Assembly: GCF_017916505.1 (NCBI RefSeq)
Contig: NZ_JAFMSZ010000001.1
Location: 248,001 to 312,000, forward strand
DNA length: 64,000 nt
Source: Naasia sp. SYSU D00057
GTDB lineage: Bacteria > Actinomycetota > Actinomycetes > Actinomycetales > Microbacteriaceae
Direction: 5' to 3'
The notes beneath the pieces are model-generated. The model saw only the letters and a program-made list of their open reading frames with translations, was not told where the DNA came from and did not search any database. Both the position numbers and the translations under genes were made by a program. Below, one piece after another: positions 30,715 through 39,558 of this stretch (positions within the stretch are counted from its first letter, which is position 1; each line of letters opens with the position of its first letter).

Positions 30715-31567
30715 CCTCAGCACCCCTCGCCGTTACCGAGGGCCGGCCCGCCCGGGCCACCTGTCCGTCTGGAAGCACGTCGGCGTCTATGTGATCCTCG
30801 CCGTGCTCGTCGTTGCGGATTACCTCCTGCTGCAGCAGTCGCTGCTGATGCTGAACCGGTCGGCCAGTGCCGCAGGGTCCATCGGCTTCCAGCTCTACCT
30901 GGTGACTGCCGGCTTCTCGGTCATGATGATCGTGCTCCCGCACGTGGCGGCGATCGCCGCCCGACGGGTGTCCGACGGCATCTACCGCGGCTCGTGGAAG
31001 TGGCTGCTGGCAGTGATCGCCCTCGTCTGGGTCGCGATCCTCGTGCTCGTCACCACGATGCGCATCTCCGCCTCGGCCACGTCGGACGCCCCGACGGCGA
31101 CGGAGGCGGCGCTGGGCGCCGCTGCGCCGGCGCCGGCCGGTGGGGTCGACCTGCTCGCTCCCGAGTCTCTGATGGCCCTGATGACGGCGTTCTTCCTTAC
31201 GGCGACGGGCATCGCGAGCTTCTTCGTCACCTACTTCACCAGCCGCCCGCTGCTGGCCGCAGTCGAGCAGGCCGAGCGCGTCGTGTACCGGGCCCGGCAG
31301 GAGCGGGACGACGCGGCCGTCGCAGTGCGGGCGGCAGAGGCGGACGTCGCTGAAGCGGAAGCTCTCGACGACGTCGATGCGCAGCGGCTCGAGATTGCAC
31401 ACGGCATCGTGGTCGAGCGTTTCGCGCTTCTGCGGTCCGAGATCGCCACTCGTCTCGCTGAGCACGAGCAGGACCCGCGACAGACCAGCCACCTGCTGCG
31501 CGAGCTCAACTCGCGCCGCGACCGGCTCGCGGTGCTTCCCCGCCCCGACATGGAGGACGCTGGATGA
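30707..31567 (+). CDS. Membrane protein with C-terminal coiled coil, third gene of the envelope module
   Basis: A 286-residue protein with about four membrane segments: VGVYVILAVLVVADYLLL, YLVTAGFSVMMIVLPHVAAI, WKWLLAVIALVWVAILVLV and LMALMTAFFLTATGIASFFV. An alanine/proline-rich loop lies between the third and fourth. A cytoplasmic coiled coil of about 90 residues (QAERVVYRARQERDDAAVAV onward) ends the protein. The arrangement is reminiscent of stator-like or channel subunits, but no catalytic or ion-binding motif was identified. Overlaps the lipoprotein gene by ATGA. Confidence 0.7.
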   Translation: MSSLSTPRRYRGPARPGHLSVWKHVGVYVILAVLVVADYLLLQQSLLMLNRSASAAGSIGFQLYLVTAGFSVMMIVLPHVAAIAARRVSDGIYRGSWKWLLAVIALVWVAILVLVTTMRISASATSDAPTATEAALGAAAPAPAGGVDLLAPESLMALMTAFFLTATGIASFFVTYFTSRPLLAAVEQAERVVYRARQERDDAAVAVRAAEADVAEAEALDDVDAQRLEIAHGIVVERFALLRSEIATRLAEHEQDPRQTSHLLRELNSRRDRLAVLPRPDMEDAG

Positions 31568-32736
31568 GCCGGCGCAGAATCGGTGTCATGGTCGGCGCCG
31601 TCCTCGCAGCCGGCACGCTGACGGCGTGCACTAGCGGCGACGCGGTGGCCTGCGACGCGAGCGACCCGAAGCACCTTGGGATCGTGTACGGAGCGACCGC
31701 GAACTCCGCAGCGCCTGCGCTCACAGAGTCCGGCACGGGTCTGCTCGAGCAGGCCGCCGAGAGCAACGGGTCGGTGACCATCGTTGTTCCGAGCGGCGTT
31801 CCCGAAGCTGCACCGGTCGTGCCGCTCGGATCGCCCGCGCATGACGAAGCCATCTGCGCGGATGACCACGCGAGGGCCGTATCTGCGGTCTCCGCGGACC
31901 TCGAGAAGCGGCGAGCCTCGACCCCAGAAGTCGACTACCTGGCTGCGATGGACCTCGCCGCGAGAAGCGGTGGGGGCTCTCAGCTCGGTGTACTGGTCGT
32001 CGGCAGCGGCCTCCAGACCACAGGCACGCTTAACTTCGTCGAGGGCGACCTGCTCTACGCGCCGGCGGCTGAGGTGGCCGACGCCCTTCGAACCGCGAAC
32101 GAACTGCCGTCGCACCTCGCCGGGGTGACCGTCTACTGGTCGGGGATGGGCGACGTGTCCAGCCCGCAGCAGCCGCTCTCCATCTCCGCCCGCGAGAATC
32201 TCATCGCCATTTGGCGCGCGGTGATCGAGGGCGCGGGCGGCACTCTCGAAGTTCTGGAGGAGCCGCTCACGGGTGCGCCCGATCCCGGTCTTCCCGATGT
32301 CACGGCGGTCCCCATCAGAGCCGTGCCGCTGACGCCGAGCTGGGACGAGCCGGTCGTGCTGCACGATGACCAGGTTCGCTTCCAGCCGGATTCCTCGGAG
32401 CTTCTCGATGAGGCCAGCGTCCGCATCGTGCTGGGCGAGATCGCGACCAGCATCGCCGACGGCAGCGTTGCTGTGACGGTCACGGGCAGCACCTCAGCGC
32501 AGGGAAGCCAGTCGCAGGAAGCCGACGTCCAGCTCTCACTCGCGAGAGCCGAACGCGTGAAGGGCATTCTCGTCTCGCTCGGGGCGCCGGCCGACTCCAT
32601 CCAGACTGCCGGTGTGGGGCACGAGTGGTGCGGATTCATCGACGAGGTGGACGGCGGTGGCAAGACCGCCGAGCAGCGCGCCGCCGAGAACCGCAAGGTC
32701 ATCCTGACGGCTGCCGGTATGAACCCGTGCGCCTGA
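31564..32736 (+). CDS. OmpA-like peptidoglycan-binding lipoprotein, fourth gene of the envelope module
   Basis: A 390-residue lipoprotein: signal peptide with lipobox LTAC (Cys near residue 22), an unassigned central domain of about 240 residues, and an OmpA/MotB-like C-terminal domain (FQPDSSELLDEASVRI, LSLARAERVKGILVSLG, ENRKVILTA). The canonical GHTD motif that contacts diaminopimelate is GSTS here, so the key aspartate is replaced, while the arginine of ENRKV is kept. OmpA-like domains anchor membrane machines to the wall, which fits coupling to the preceding membrane protein. Function of the module is unknown. Confidence 0.8.
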   Translation: MSRRRIGVMVGAVLAAGTLTACTSGDAVACDASDPKHLGIVYGATANSAAPALTESGTGLLEQAAESNGSVTIVVPSGVPEAAPVVPLGSPAHDEAICADDHARAVSAVSADLEKRRASTPEVDYLAAMDLAARSGGGSQLGVLVVGSGLQTTGTLNFVEGDLLYAPAAEVADALRTANELPSHLAGVTVYWSGMGDVSSPQQPLSISARENLIAIWRAVIEGAGGTLEVLEEPLTGAPDPGLPDVTAVPIRAVPLTPSWDEPVVLHDDQVRFQPDSSELLDEASVRIVLGEIATSIADGSVAVTVTGSTSAQGSQSQEADVQLSLARAERVKGILVSLGAPADSIQTAGVGHEWCGFIDEVDGGGKTAEQRAAENRKVILTAAGMNPCA

Positions 32737-32874
32737 CGCATCAGGCGGGGGCCGCAACAGTCGACTCAGCACCGATGATGTTCAGCGAAGAACCGGCCGA
32801 CTTCGATGGACGTTCTGCTCAGACACAAAGGAGAGGCGGCCGTGTGGGCGTCGTCGGCAGCCTGTTACTTCGGG

Positions 32875-33513
32875 CTACAGACGGGCTAGCAACTCGGCCT
32901 TTTTAGTCGCGAATTCCTCATCGGTGAGGATTCCCTGATCACGAAGCGCGGCGAGCTTCGCGATGTGCTCCGTCACGTCCGGCTGGGCTTCGGGTGCTGC
33001 CCCTGGAGCTGTTGACCGCCGATCCTTCAAGAAGCCGGCCAGGTGAGTCAGGACCTGCCCAGTGAGATCAGGCTTGGAGTCCTGTGCTGGTTCAGCGGGG
33101 GCAAGAATCGGTGCCACCGGCTCGACCTGCCGGTCCTTCAGTAGGACCGAGAGGTGGATGAAGAGCTTTTCAGGCAGCTTGATCAGTGACTGCTTGCCGT
33201 CCATCCAGTCCACGCGGATCGTTCGTGGCGGGCGGCTTGTTGCGTCCACCGTTGCGCCGAGCGCGGCGGAGGCTGCCTTACCTACCACCCCTGGCAGGAC
33301 AGCGCCTGCGACTGCCTTTCCGACCGCCCCCACGGCGCCTGCGGCACCACCGCGTGCGTCGGAGGTGATCTCCTCCCACTCAGCTACTTCGTCGGCGGTC
33401 AGTTTCCGGGTCTTGAATGGCGGCACAATCTGCACGACAAGATCACCTCTGCTATTCGTATCAACAGAGGCGTTCATGTACTGACCGCCGATGACTCGCC
33501 CGGGAAACACCAT
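32875..33513 (-). CDS. SHOCT-domain protein
   Basis: A 212-residue protein ending in a clear SHOCT motif: LAALRDQGILTDEEFATKKA then ELLARL. The middle has a glycine/alanine-rich membrane-prone helix (GGAAGAVGAVGKAVAGAVLP). The N-terminus resembles short-helix membrane-associated proteins of actinobacteria. SHOCT tails mediate oligomerisation. It is convergent with the envelope-module operon across a gap of 138 bases. Function unknown. Confidence 0.8.
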   Translation of the reverse strand: MVFPGRVIGGQYMNASVDTNSRGDLVVQIVPPFKTRKLTADEVAEWEEITSDARGGAAGAVGAVGKAVAGAVLPGVVGKAASAALGATVDATSRPPRTIRVDWMDGKQSLIKLPEKLFIHLSVLLKDRQVEPVAPILAPAEPAQDSKPDLTGQVLTHLAGFLKDRRSTAPGAAPEAQPDVTEHIAKLAALRDQGILTDEEFATKKAELLARL

Positions 33514-33634
33514 GCAGTCACACTAGGCGGATGCGGATCCAACTGTCCGCAGCCCTGGCGCTGACGCCACCCCTTTTCGGGTGACTCGGCCGGCGAAGCT
33601 CCTCTTCGCGTCCTCTTGGATTCGTTCGGCTCGA

Positions 33635-34216
33635 CTAGCGCGGATATTGAGAGGCGGCCCACTCGCGGGCTTCAGCAGCCATGGCCGCGCGCTGGGTTTT
33701 CAGATACCGAGAGGGTTCGGCCACATCGGTGAGATTCAGCGGTGGCTGCCACGCACGCAGGACGGCAACTTCGATATCTCTCAATCGGACAAGATCTGGC
33801 TTCGCCCAGACCGAGAGGGTGAGGTGATCCCTCATCCATTCGGTGAGGCGGGCCTCGCCCTCCGACGTAAGGGTGTAGTTGGCGAAGTGGCCCGGCTTGG
33901 CAGGATTTCGGGGCGTCGCACAGAGTTCGAGCGACCGCCGAAGAAGCGCCGCCAAGGACCGCCGCAAGGTGGACGACCCTGTGCGTCCCGCAGAGAAGTG
34001 AGTCCGCAAGTCGCGTGAAGCCAGACTGTCCTCGGCCTTGCCGACGTAGAGAGGGAAAGACCCGGAGCGGGGCTCAAGCTGCAATTCACGCCACACCTCG
34101 CCGTCCGCGTGTACTGCGTAGAGACCGGGCACGTTCGGGACGTGGTCGAAGGCATCGGCTATACGGTGACCAGGTGCCGCGAGTGTCCGCAGCGCGTTCT
34201 CGATCGCCTCTTTCAA
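33635..34216 (-). CDS. GIY-YIG nuclease-fold protein
   Basis: A 193-residue protein with a GIY-YIG-like core: VPGLYAVHADG supplies the first strand and FPLYVGKAEDSLASRDLRTH the second motif and following arginine region. The C-terminal half is helical with EGEARLTEWMRDHL and EVAVLRAWQPPLNLTD, the last matching the PPLN ending typical of these domains. TTG at 34216 is preferred because AAGGAG lies six bases before it; the TTG two codons earlier abuts the same site. It lies 22 bases upstream of the sbcC stop in the same direction, after sbcC, and may be co-transcribed. Confidence 0.75.
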   Translation of the reverse strand: MKEAIENALRTLAAPGHRIADAFDHVPNVPGLYAVHADGEVWRELQLEPRSGSFPLYVGKAEDSLASRDLRTHFSAGRTGSSTLRRSLAALLRRSLELCATPRNPAKPGHFANYTLTSEGEARLTEWMRDHLTLSVWAKPDLVRLRDIEVAVLRAWQPPLNLTDVAEPSRYLKTQRAAMAAEAREWAASQYPR

Positions 34217-34238
34217 GGCCAACTCCTTCTCCGCCCAG

Positions 34239-37181
34239 TCACACCATGGCGTAGCTGGACTCGATCTCGCTCTCCCCCGTGCTCTTCACGGTGATCGCGA
34301 GCTTCGCCGGAATCTGCTCCTTCATCGAGTCGACGTGGCTGATGAGGCCGATCGTCCTGCCGCCCGCACGAAGGCTGTCGAGGGCATGCATAGCGACCTC
34401 GAGCGTCTCGCCGTCGAGGGAACCGAAGCCCTCGTCGACGAACAGGGTGTCGAGGCGGATGCCGCCTGCCTGCTGCGAAACGACCTCGGCGAGGCCGAGC
34501 GCGAGCGAGAGCGAGGCGAGGAACATCTCGCCGCCCGACAGTGACGCTGTCTGGCGCGGGACACCGGTGTGCTCGTCGAGCACGCTGAGCCCGAGGCCCG
34601 CCTCGGCGTTCCGGTACTGCTTGTTGTCATCGAGGACCAGCGTGTAGCGGCCGTCGGTCATCGTCCGCAGCCGGCGGTTGGCTGCGGCGATGATCTCCTC
34701 GAGCTGCGCGGCGAGAACGAACGTCTCCAGCCGCATGCGCTTGGTGTTCGGCTCGTCCCCGTGCACGACCGCGGCGAGCTCGCGCACCTGCGCGTACTCG
34801 TCGAGCAGACGAGCGGAGCGGCCGATCAGGTCCTCGGCTTCAGTGACACGCGCCTGCACGAGTTCGGCTCGTCCGCGGAGGGCGGCGTGGGCCGCGATCG
34901 TCTCGTCGCGAGTGGTGCGGGCCGTGAGCAGAGCCGCGCGGGTGGGCTCGAGGTCGACCAGATCGGCGGGAAGGTCGGCGAGTTCCGGCTCCGCCAGCAC
35001 GCCACGGGCGGCGGCGAGCTCGTCCTCGTACCGCTTCACCTCCGACCGGTGCTGCTCGGTGCCCCGAACGCTGAGGCGAGCGGCACGAACCTCATCCGAA
35101 CTCGCGAACGACTGCTCGGCCAGCTGGCGCGCGAGCGCTGCTTGAGCTTCCTCGAGAGCTTCTGTCCGCTGAGCGACGAGCCGCCGCGCCTCGTCGAGCG
35201 CGCGGGCGGCGTCACGCTGCTCGCGCAACTTGGTGGCGCGCTCGTTCACAGAGGGGAAGCCGGCGAGGTGAGTCGCGACGCGCGTCTTCGCCTCCAGCGC
35301 CTTCACCTCGGCCTCGGTGTGCCGGGTCGCGAGCGAAGCGCGCTCGGTCCGGTCCGCGGTCAGAGCCGCCTGTTCGGAGTCCAGACGCTCACGCAGCGCC
35401 GCCTTCTGCTTCTCGAGGGAGGCGCACTCGGTCTCGGCGGTCTTCGCGGCGGCGAGGTTCACAGAAGCTCGGTCGAGGTCGGCCTGCAGCTCGTCCAGCG
35501 CTGCACCGGCCTTCGCGCGGGCCTCCGAGAGCGCGGTGGCCATATCGATGACGCGTTGCGATGCCGCCTGGAGATCCCGTTGCCGCTCCCCCATGGTCGC
35601 TCGCGCGCGTTCGATGGCCTCCGGGGTCACCGGGTCCTCCACCTGCGGCGCAGGCGACGGATGGTCAACCGAGCCGCACACGATGCAGGCCTCACCGGGG
35701 GTGAGAGCGGCGGCGAGTTCTGAGGCGATGTCCGCGTGCCGGCGGTTGAGGATGTCGTCGTAAGCGGCGGCCGCGTCCCGATTCCTGCTGCTGGCAAGCC
35801 GCTCCGACCCCTCAGCCGACTCGAACGCCGACGCCAGCCGCGCGGCGCTCCGGCCGGCCTCTACCGCGACGGTGAGCCGCTCGACCTCTCGGCGCCGGTC
35901 CTCGACGGTGGCGGCTAGCTGTGCCGCCGCGGAGATCCGGCCGTCGAGCTCGTCGATTTGCTTTGGGAGCTCGGCGATGCGCTGCTGGCGGCTCTCGATG
36001 AGCCCGTCCTTCACACCGAGCGCCTGCGCGAGCTCCGTCACGTCGGCGTCCAGGTAGGCGAGGCGAGTCTCGTCGGCGAGGGCCGACTCGAGCGATCCGA
36101 GGGCAGCTGTCAGTCGGTCGACCTCGGCGGCGAGGTCCGCGTCGGTCGCTCCAAAGAGGGACCAGGCTACAGCGGCGACGGCCTCACTGTCCCGCGCCCC
36201 GGCCAGGGCGGCCGTGGCGGCATCGACGGCATCGACCTGCGGCAGCACCCGCTCGGCTCGCTCGGCCGCCGCCAGGGCGACGCGAAGCACGGCGGTCTCC
36301 GGCTCGCGCTCCACCAGCGCGTCGAGCTTCGCGGCGGCGTTCGCGCGCCGGTCCTGCTTGCTCCGCAGCCCCTCGAGCTGTCGCCAGCGGTCCTCGGCCT
36401 CGTCCGCGGCGGCACGCGCCGTGTCGACCGACGCGGTCGCGACGACGAGCTGTTCGGTGACGAGGTCGCGCGCTTCCAGGAACCAGTCGAGGGTCGGCTC
36501 GCTCACCTCGTCCAGCCCGGCCTGCTCGGCGACCGTCGCCGCATGCGACCGCAGGGCCTGGCGGCTGGAGGCGACCTCGGCATCCAGCGCCTTCCGCCGC
36601 TCGATGAGGTCTGACTCGAGTTTCTCGAACCGGGCCGTGCCGAAGAGGGTGCGGAGGACGGCCCGCCGCTCGTCGGTCTTGGCAAGCAGGAAGCGCTGGA
36701 ACCGGTTCTGGGCGAGCAGGATCACCTGGAGGAACTGGTCCTCCTTGATGGGCAGTATCTCGGCAAGGGCCGTTCCCACCTCGCGCGGCATCGCGGCGAG
36801 CCCGCGCCAGCCGTCGCCGTCGCGGACGTCGAGCCGCGCCTCAGGCTTCGCTGTGGTCAGCCCTCCCCCGCGCTTGGCGGGTCGCTGGTACTCGGGCGTC
36901 CGGTGGATCCGGTAGTCCTCGCCGCGGAGCCGGAACTCGAGCTCGACGTAGGAGGGGTCGTCGACGCCGCAGTGGTGGCTGCGGATCTGGGCGTCGCGGC
37001 CGTCGTAGCGCGGAATCGCGTTGTAGAGGGCGAAGCAGATCGCGTCGAGGATGCTCGACTTGCCGGCGCCCGTTTTGCCGGAGATGAGGAAGATGCCGTC
37101 GGCGTCGAACTGCTCGAAGTCGACGACCTGCTCGTCCTTGTACGGCCCGAAGCCGGCGAGGCGGAGTCGGAGGATCTTCAC
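34239..37181 (-). CDS. sbcC: Exonuclease SbcC (SMC-like ATPase subunit)
   Basis: A 980-residue SMC-like ATPase of the SbcCD (Mre11-Rad50) nuclease that opens hairpins and processes DNA ends. Walker A is GKTGAGKSS at 35-43, the zinc hook is CIVC at roughly residue 500 between two long coiled coils, the signature ASLSGGEMF and Walker B LFVDEGFGSLDG lie near the C-terminus. The GTG at 37181 overlaps the TGA of sbcD (GTGA), the usual gene order. A longer upstream reading exists but would be out of frame with sbcD overlap logic and lacks family support. Confidence 0.95.
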   Translation of the reverse strand: MKILRLRLAGFGPYKDEQVVDFEQFDADGIFLISGKTGAGKSSILDAICFALYNAIPRYDGRDAQIRSHHCGVDDPSYVELEFRLRGEDYRIHRTPEYQRPAKRGGGLTTAKPEARLDVRDGDGWRGLAAMPREVGTALAEILPIKEDQFLQVILLAQNRFQRFLLAKTDERRAVLRTLFGTARFEKLESDLIERRKALDAEVASSRQALRSHAATVAEQAGLDEVSEPTLDWFLEARDLVTEQLVVATASVDTARAAADEAEDRWRQLEGLRSKQDRRANAAAKLDALVEREPETAVLRVALAAAERAERVLPQVDAVDAATAALAGARDSEAVAAVAWSLFGATDADLAAEVDRLTAALGSLESALADETRLAYLDADVTELAQALGVKDGLIESRQQRIAELPKQIDELDGRISAAAQLAATVEDRRREVERLTVAVEAGRSAARLASAFESAEGSERLASSRNRDAAAAYDDILNRRHADIASELAAALTPGEACIVCGSVDHPSPAPQVEDPVTPEAIERARATMGERQRDLQAASQRVIDMATALSEARAKAGAALDELQADLDRASVNLAAAKTAETECASLEKQKAALRERLDSEQAALTADRTERASLATRHTEAEVKALEAKTRVATHLAGFPSVNERATKLREQRDAARALDEARRLVAQRTEALEEAQAALARQLAEQSFASSDEVRAARLSVRGTEQHRSEVKRYEDELAAARGVLAEPELADLPADLVDLEPTRAALLTARTTRDETIAAHAALRGRAELVQARVTEAEDLIGRSARLLDEYAQVRELAAVVHGDEPNTKRMRLETFVLAAQLEEIIAAANRRLRTMTDGRYTLVLDDNKQYRNAEAGLGLSVLDEHTGVPRQTASLSGGEMFLASLSLALGLAEVVSQQAGGIRLDTLFVDEGFGSLDGETLEVAMHALDSLRAGGRTIGLISHVDSMKEQIPAKLAITVKSTGESEIESSYAMV

Positions 37182-38332
37182 GCGGTGACCTCGCGCAGGT
37201 CCTGCTCGGTGAGCAGCTCGTGCACGAGCCCGCGCTCGTAGTCGCTGGGGCCGACGCCGTTGCGGACGAAGGAGAGGAACTCGCCGACGATCTCGGCGTC
37301 CGTCCGCTCCTTGACCCGGTCGCCGTAGCTCGCCGCAATGACGTCGGCGACGACGGTGGGCCGGTACTCGAGGGCGACGCAGTGCGGGAAGCGCTGCTGC
37401 AGCCGGCGCATGGCGTCCATCGGCCGAACCTGGTCGGTGAGGACCGCCTTCACCCAGTCCCCCTCGTGCTCGGCGTGCGCCGCGTCGGTGAGGAGGGCGT
37501 CGAGCTCGCCGGTGAGCTGCGTCAGCCGACGCGGCACGGGCAGCTCGAGCCAGGTGACATCGCCGAGCCCGTCGGCGCGAAGCTCGACGAGCCAGCCGCC
37601 GCGCAGCTTGTCGGTCTCCGAGAAGGAGTAGTGCAGCGGGGCGCCCGAGTAGCGGACCCGCTCGCTGAGCCGGGCGCGGCCGTGGATGTGGCCGAGGGCG
37701 ACGTAGTCGGGGCCGTCGAAGACGCCGGCGGGGACGAGGTCGAGGCCGCCCGAGGTGATGTCGCGCTCGACGCCGTCGCTTGCCGCGACGTCGGCCGTGA
37801 AGCAGTGCGAGAGGACGACGGAGCGGCCGCCCCGCGAGGCGCGGTCGGCGTTGATGCGTGACATCGCGAACGCGAGTGCCTGCTCGTGGGTGCGGAGGTC
37901 GGTCTCCGGGTAGTGGTGCCGGAGCAGCGAGGGCTCGAGGTACGGGATGCCGTAGAAGTGCACGGTGCCGTGCTCGTCCTCGAGGGCGACCGGCTCGTCG
38001 AGGCTGTGGTGCTGGGTGAGCACGTGGATGCCGGCGTGGCGGATCCACTCCGAGTGGAAGCCGAGGCGCGTGATGGAGTCGTGGTTGCCGCTCGTGACGA
38101 CGATCTCGGCACCCGCGGCACGGATGCTCCGGAACGCGTCGCTCAGGAGCGTCATCGCGTCGGCCGACGGCATCGACGAGTCGAAGACGTCGCCGGCGAC
38201 GAGGACGACGTCGATCCCCTGCTCCCGGACGGCGGCGGCCAGCGCGTCGAGCACGACGCGGAGGTGGTCGAGCGTCGAGTGCGTGTGGAAGGTGCGCCCG
38301 ATGTGCCAGTCCGAGGTGTGGAGGATCTTCAC
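37178..38332 (-). CDS. sbcD: Exonuclease SbcD (Mre11-like nuclease subunit)
   Basis: A 384-residue calcineurin-like phosphoesterase. The metal motifs are intact: HTSDWHIG (5-12), AGDVFDSS (47-53), SGNHDS (81-86), LSHCFTADV, and LGHIHG. The GTG at 38332 is chosen because the family begins with MKILHTSDWH; the reading frame stays open upstream but without homology. It pairs with sbcC downstream. A decayed second copy of the first third of this gene lies at 52783-53011. Confidence 0.95.
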   Translation of the reverse strand: MKILHTSDWHIGRTFHTHSTLDHLRVVLDALAAAVREQGIDVVLVAGDVFDSSMPSADAMTLLSDAFRSIRAAGAEIVVTSGNHDSITRLGFHSEWIRHAGIHVLTQHHSLDEPVALEDEHGTVHFYGIPYLEPSLLRHHYPETDLRTHEQALAFAMSRINADRASRGGRSVVLSHCFTADVAASDGVERDITSGGLDLVPAGVFDGPDYVALGHIHGRARLSERVRYSGAPLHYSFSETDKLRGGWLVELRADGLGDVTWLELPVPRRLTQLTGELDALLTDAAHAEHEGDWVKAVLTDQVRPMDAMRRLQQRFPHCVALEYRPTVVADVIAASYGDRVKERTDAEIVGEFLSFVRNGVGPSDYERGLVHELLTEQDLREVTA

Positions 38333-38486
38333 GCCTGCGACGGTAGGTCGAGGGTGCGACATCGGGGCGGAGGAACGCCGCGATGCTGTGACCTCGTGGC
38401 CAGATCGCCGCCCGAGGCCGCGGTCATCCGCACGGCGACGCATGCTTCCCGGTCGAAGGCCGGGCGCGCCCATGTCCGGATCCTCG

Positions 38487-38822
38487 TCAGGAGGCGTCGC
38501 TTAGCTGGTACGCCCAGGGGGCGACGGTCATGCCGTAGGCATCCATCGCCCGCTGGGCCACGATCGCGAAGGCCTCGCCGCGTCGTTCCGCGTAGCTGGA
38601 GGCCTGGTCGACGAGGTCCGTGGTGCCGAGGGAGCGCATCCGCTTCTCGAGCCGATCCACCGCGCGGATGAGCGCGGCCATGGATCTCGGATCGGCCGTA
38701 CCGGCGAGCCGGAGGGTGTGGCCGTGCCTGCCGCAGACCCGCATGCTCAAAACCGCGGCGAGTATCAGCGAGGCTCGTTCTCCCTCGATCATCGGCTCCC
38801 GCGGGCTTTCCATGCCGGTCAC
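38487..38822 (-). CDS. Small hypothetical protein (111 aa)
   Basis: A small helical protein with no recognised domain. GERASLILAAVLSMRVCGR and AVDRLEKRMRSLG are the main helices. The GTG start at 38822 is preferred because GGAGGGG precedes it, with ATG codons at 38813 and 38792 as alternatives. It sits upstream of sbcD in the same direction. A frameshifted second copy at 53083-53412 keeps the same position relative to an sbcD fragment, which confirms that this is a real conserved gene linked to sbcD. Confidence 0.65.
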   Translation of the reverse strand: MTGMESPREPMIEGERASLILAAVLSMRVCGRHGHTLRLAGTADPRSMAALIRAVDRLEKRMRSLGTTDLVDQASSYAERRGEAFAIVAQRAMDAYGMTVAPWAYQLSDAS

Positions 38823-38953
38823 GGTAGGCCCCTCCGCCGACAGCCACCAGACCCCAAGATTTTCCGGCGCGTCCTCCACATGTGGAGTCTTGAGCGGTGG
38901 ATAAGCACCAGGTGTTGTGATTCACGAGGGGCGGAAGGCGGAGGCCCGCAGGC

Positions 38954-39364
38954 TCACATCCACTCCTCGGGCGGGAGCCAGCGGCAGCCCGTCGAGTGGC
39001 TGAGCACCATGCCCGCCGAGCCCAGCCCGGCTTCGATGAGGCCCGCAGCGAGGAAGCGGAGCCACCCCCGATCGTCGGCGCTGAGCCGCGGATCACCGAG
39101 CCGTTCGAGGACCCCGACCACCTCCCGTGCCGGGGCGGCGCAGACGGCCTTCAGGAACGGTCCCAGCGAGCCGTCGGTCGGCGCCTTCTCGGGAATGCCG
39201 TCGATCGGCATCAGGAGCGGTATCTGCTTCCGCTCGGCGTCGAGGGGAAGCAGCCAGAGCTTGCGGATGATCGCCTTCCCGATCAGTCCGGCGACGCGAT
39301 TCTCGATGTCGGCGGCGGTGATGAGCGGCACGTTGCTGAGTTCGTCGGCGGTCGGCATCGTCAT
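38954..39364 (-). CDS. Hypothetical protein (136 aa)
   Basis: A 136-residue protein without signal peptide or membrane segments. VPLITAADIENRVAGLIGKA and LWLLPLDAERKQIPLLMPID suggest a compact alpha/beta fold; the C-terminus is leucine- and glycine-rich. A single-gene unit on the minus strand. Family not recognised; codon usage is typical for the genome, so it is probably real. Confidence 0.6.
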   Translation of the reverse strand: MTMPTADELSNVPLITAADIENRVAGLIGKAIIRKLWLLPLDAERKQIPLLMPIDGIPEKAPTDGSLGPFLKAVCAAPAREVVGVLERLGDPRLSADDRGWLRFLAAGLIEAGLGSAGMVLSHSTGCRWLPPEEWM

Positions 39365-39558
39365 GCGCCGATGGTGCTGGGCCGGTGTGCAGGCATCCCG
39401 TCGCTGGCGCTGATTCGTGGGCAGACACCCATGTCACACGCTTGGGGAGGGAGGACCTCCTACGAAACCAACTCGGCCGGCCCATCGACCCCCACTTGCG
39501 GCCGGCTTCCGCGCTCATTCCCGCGCGGGGCAGCGGTCGCCGTGACGGCGGAACAGAG

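Noticed and set aside
37182-38048. Upstream extension of the sbcC reading frame to a 1269-residue protein
   Set aside because: The extension is Arg/Pro-rich and overlaps sbcD. Family members start at MKILRLRLAGFGPY, and the GTG overlapping the sbcD stop fits.
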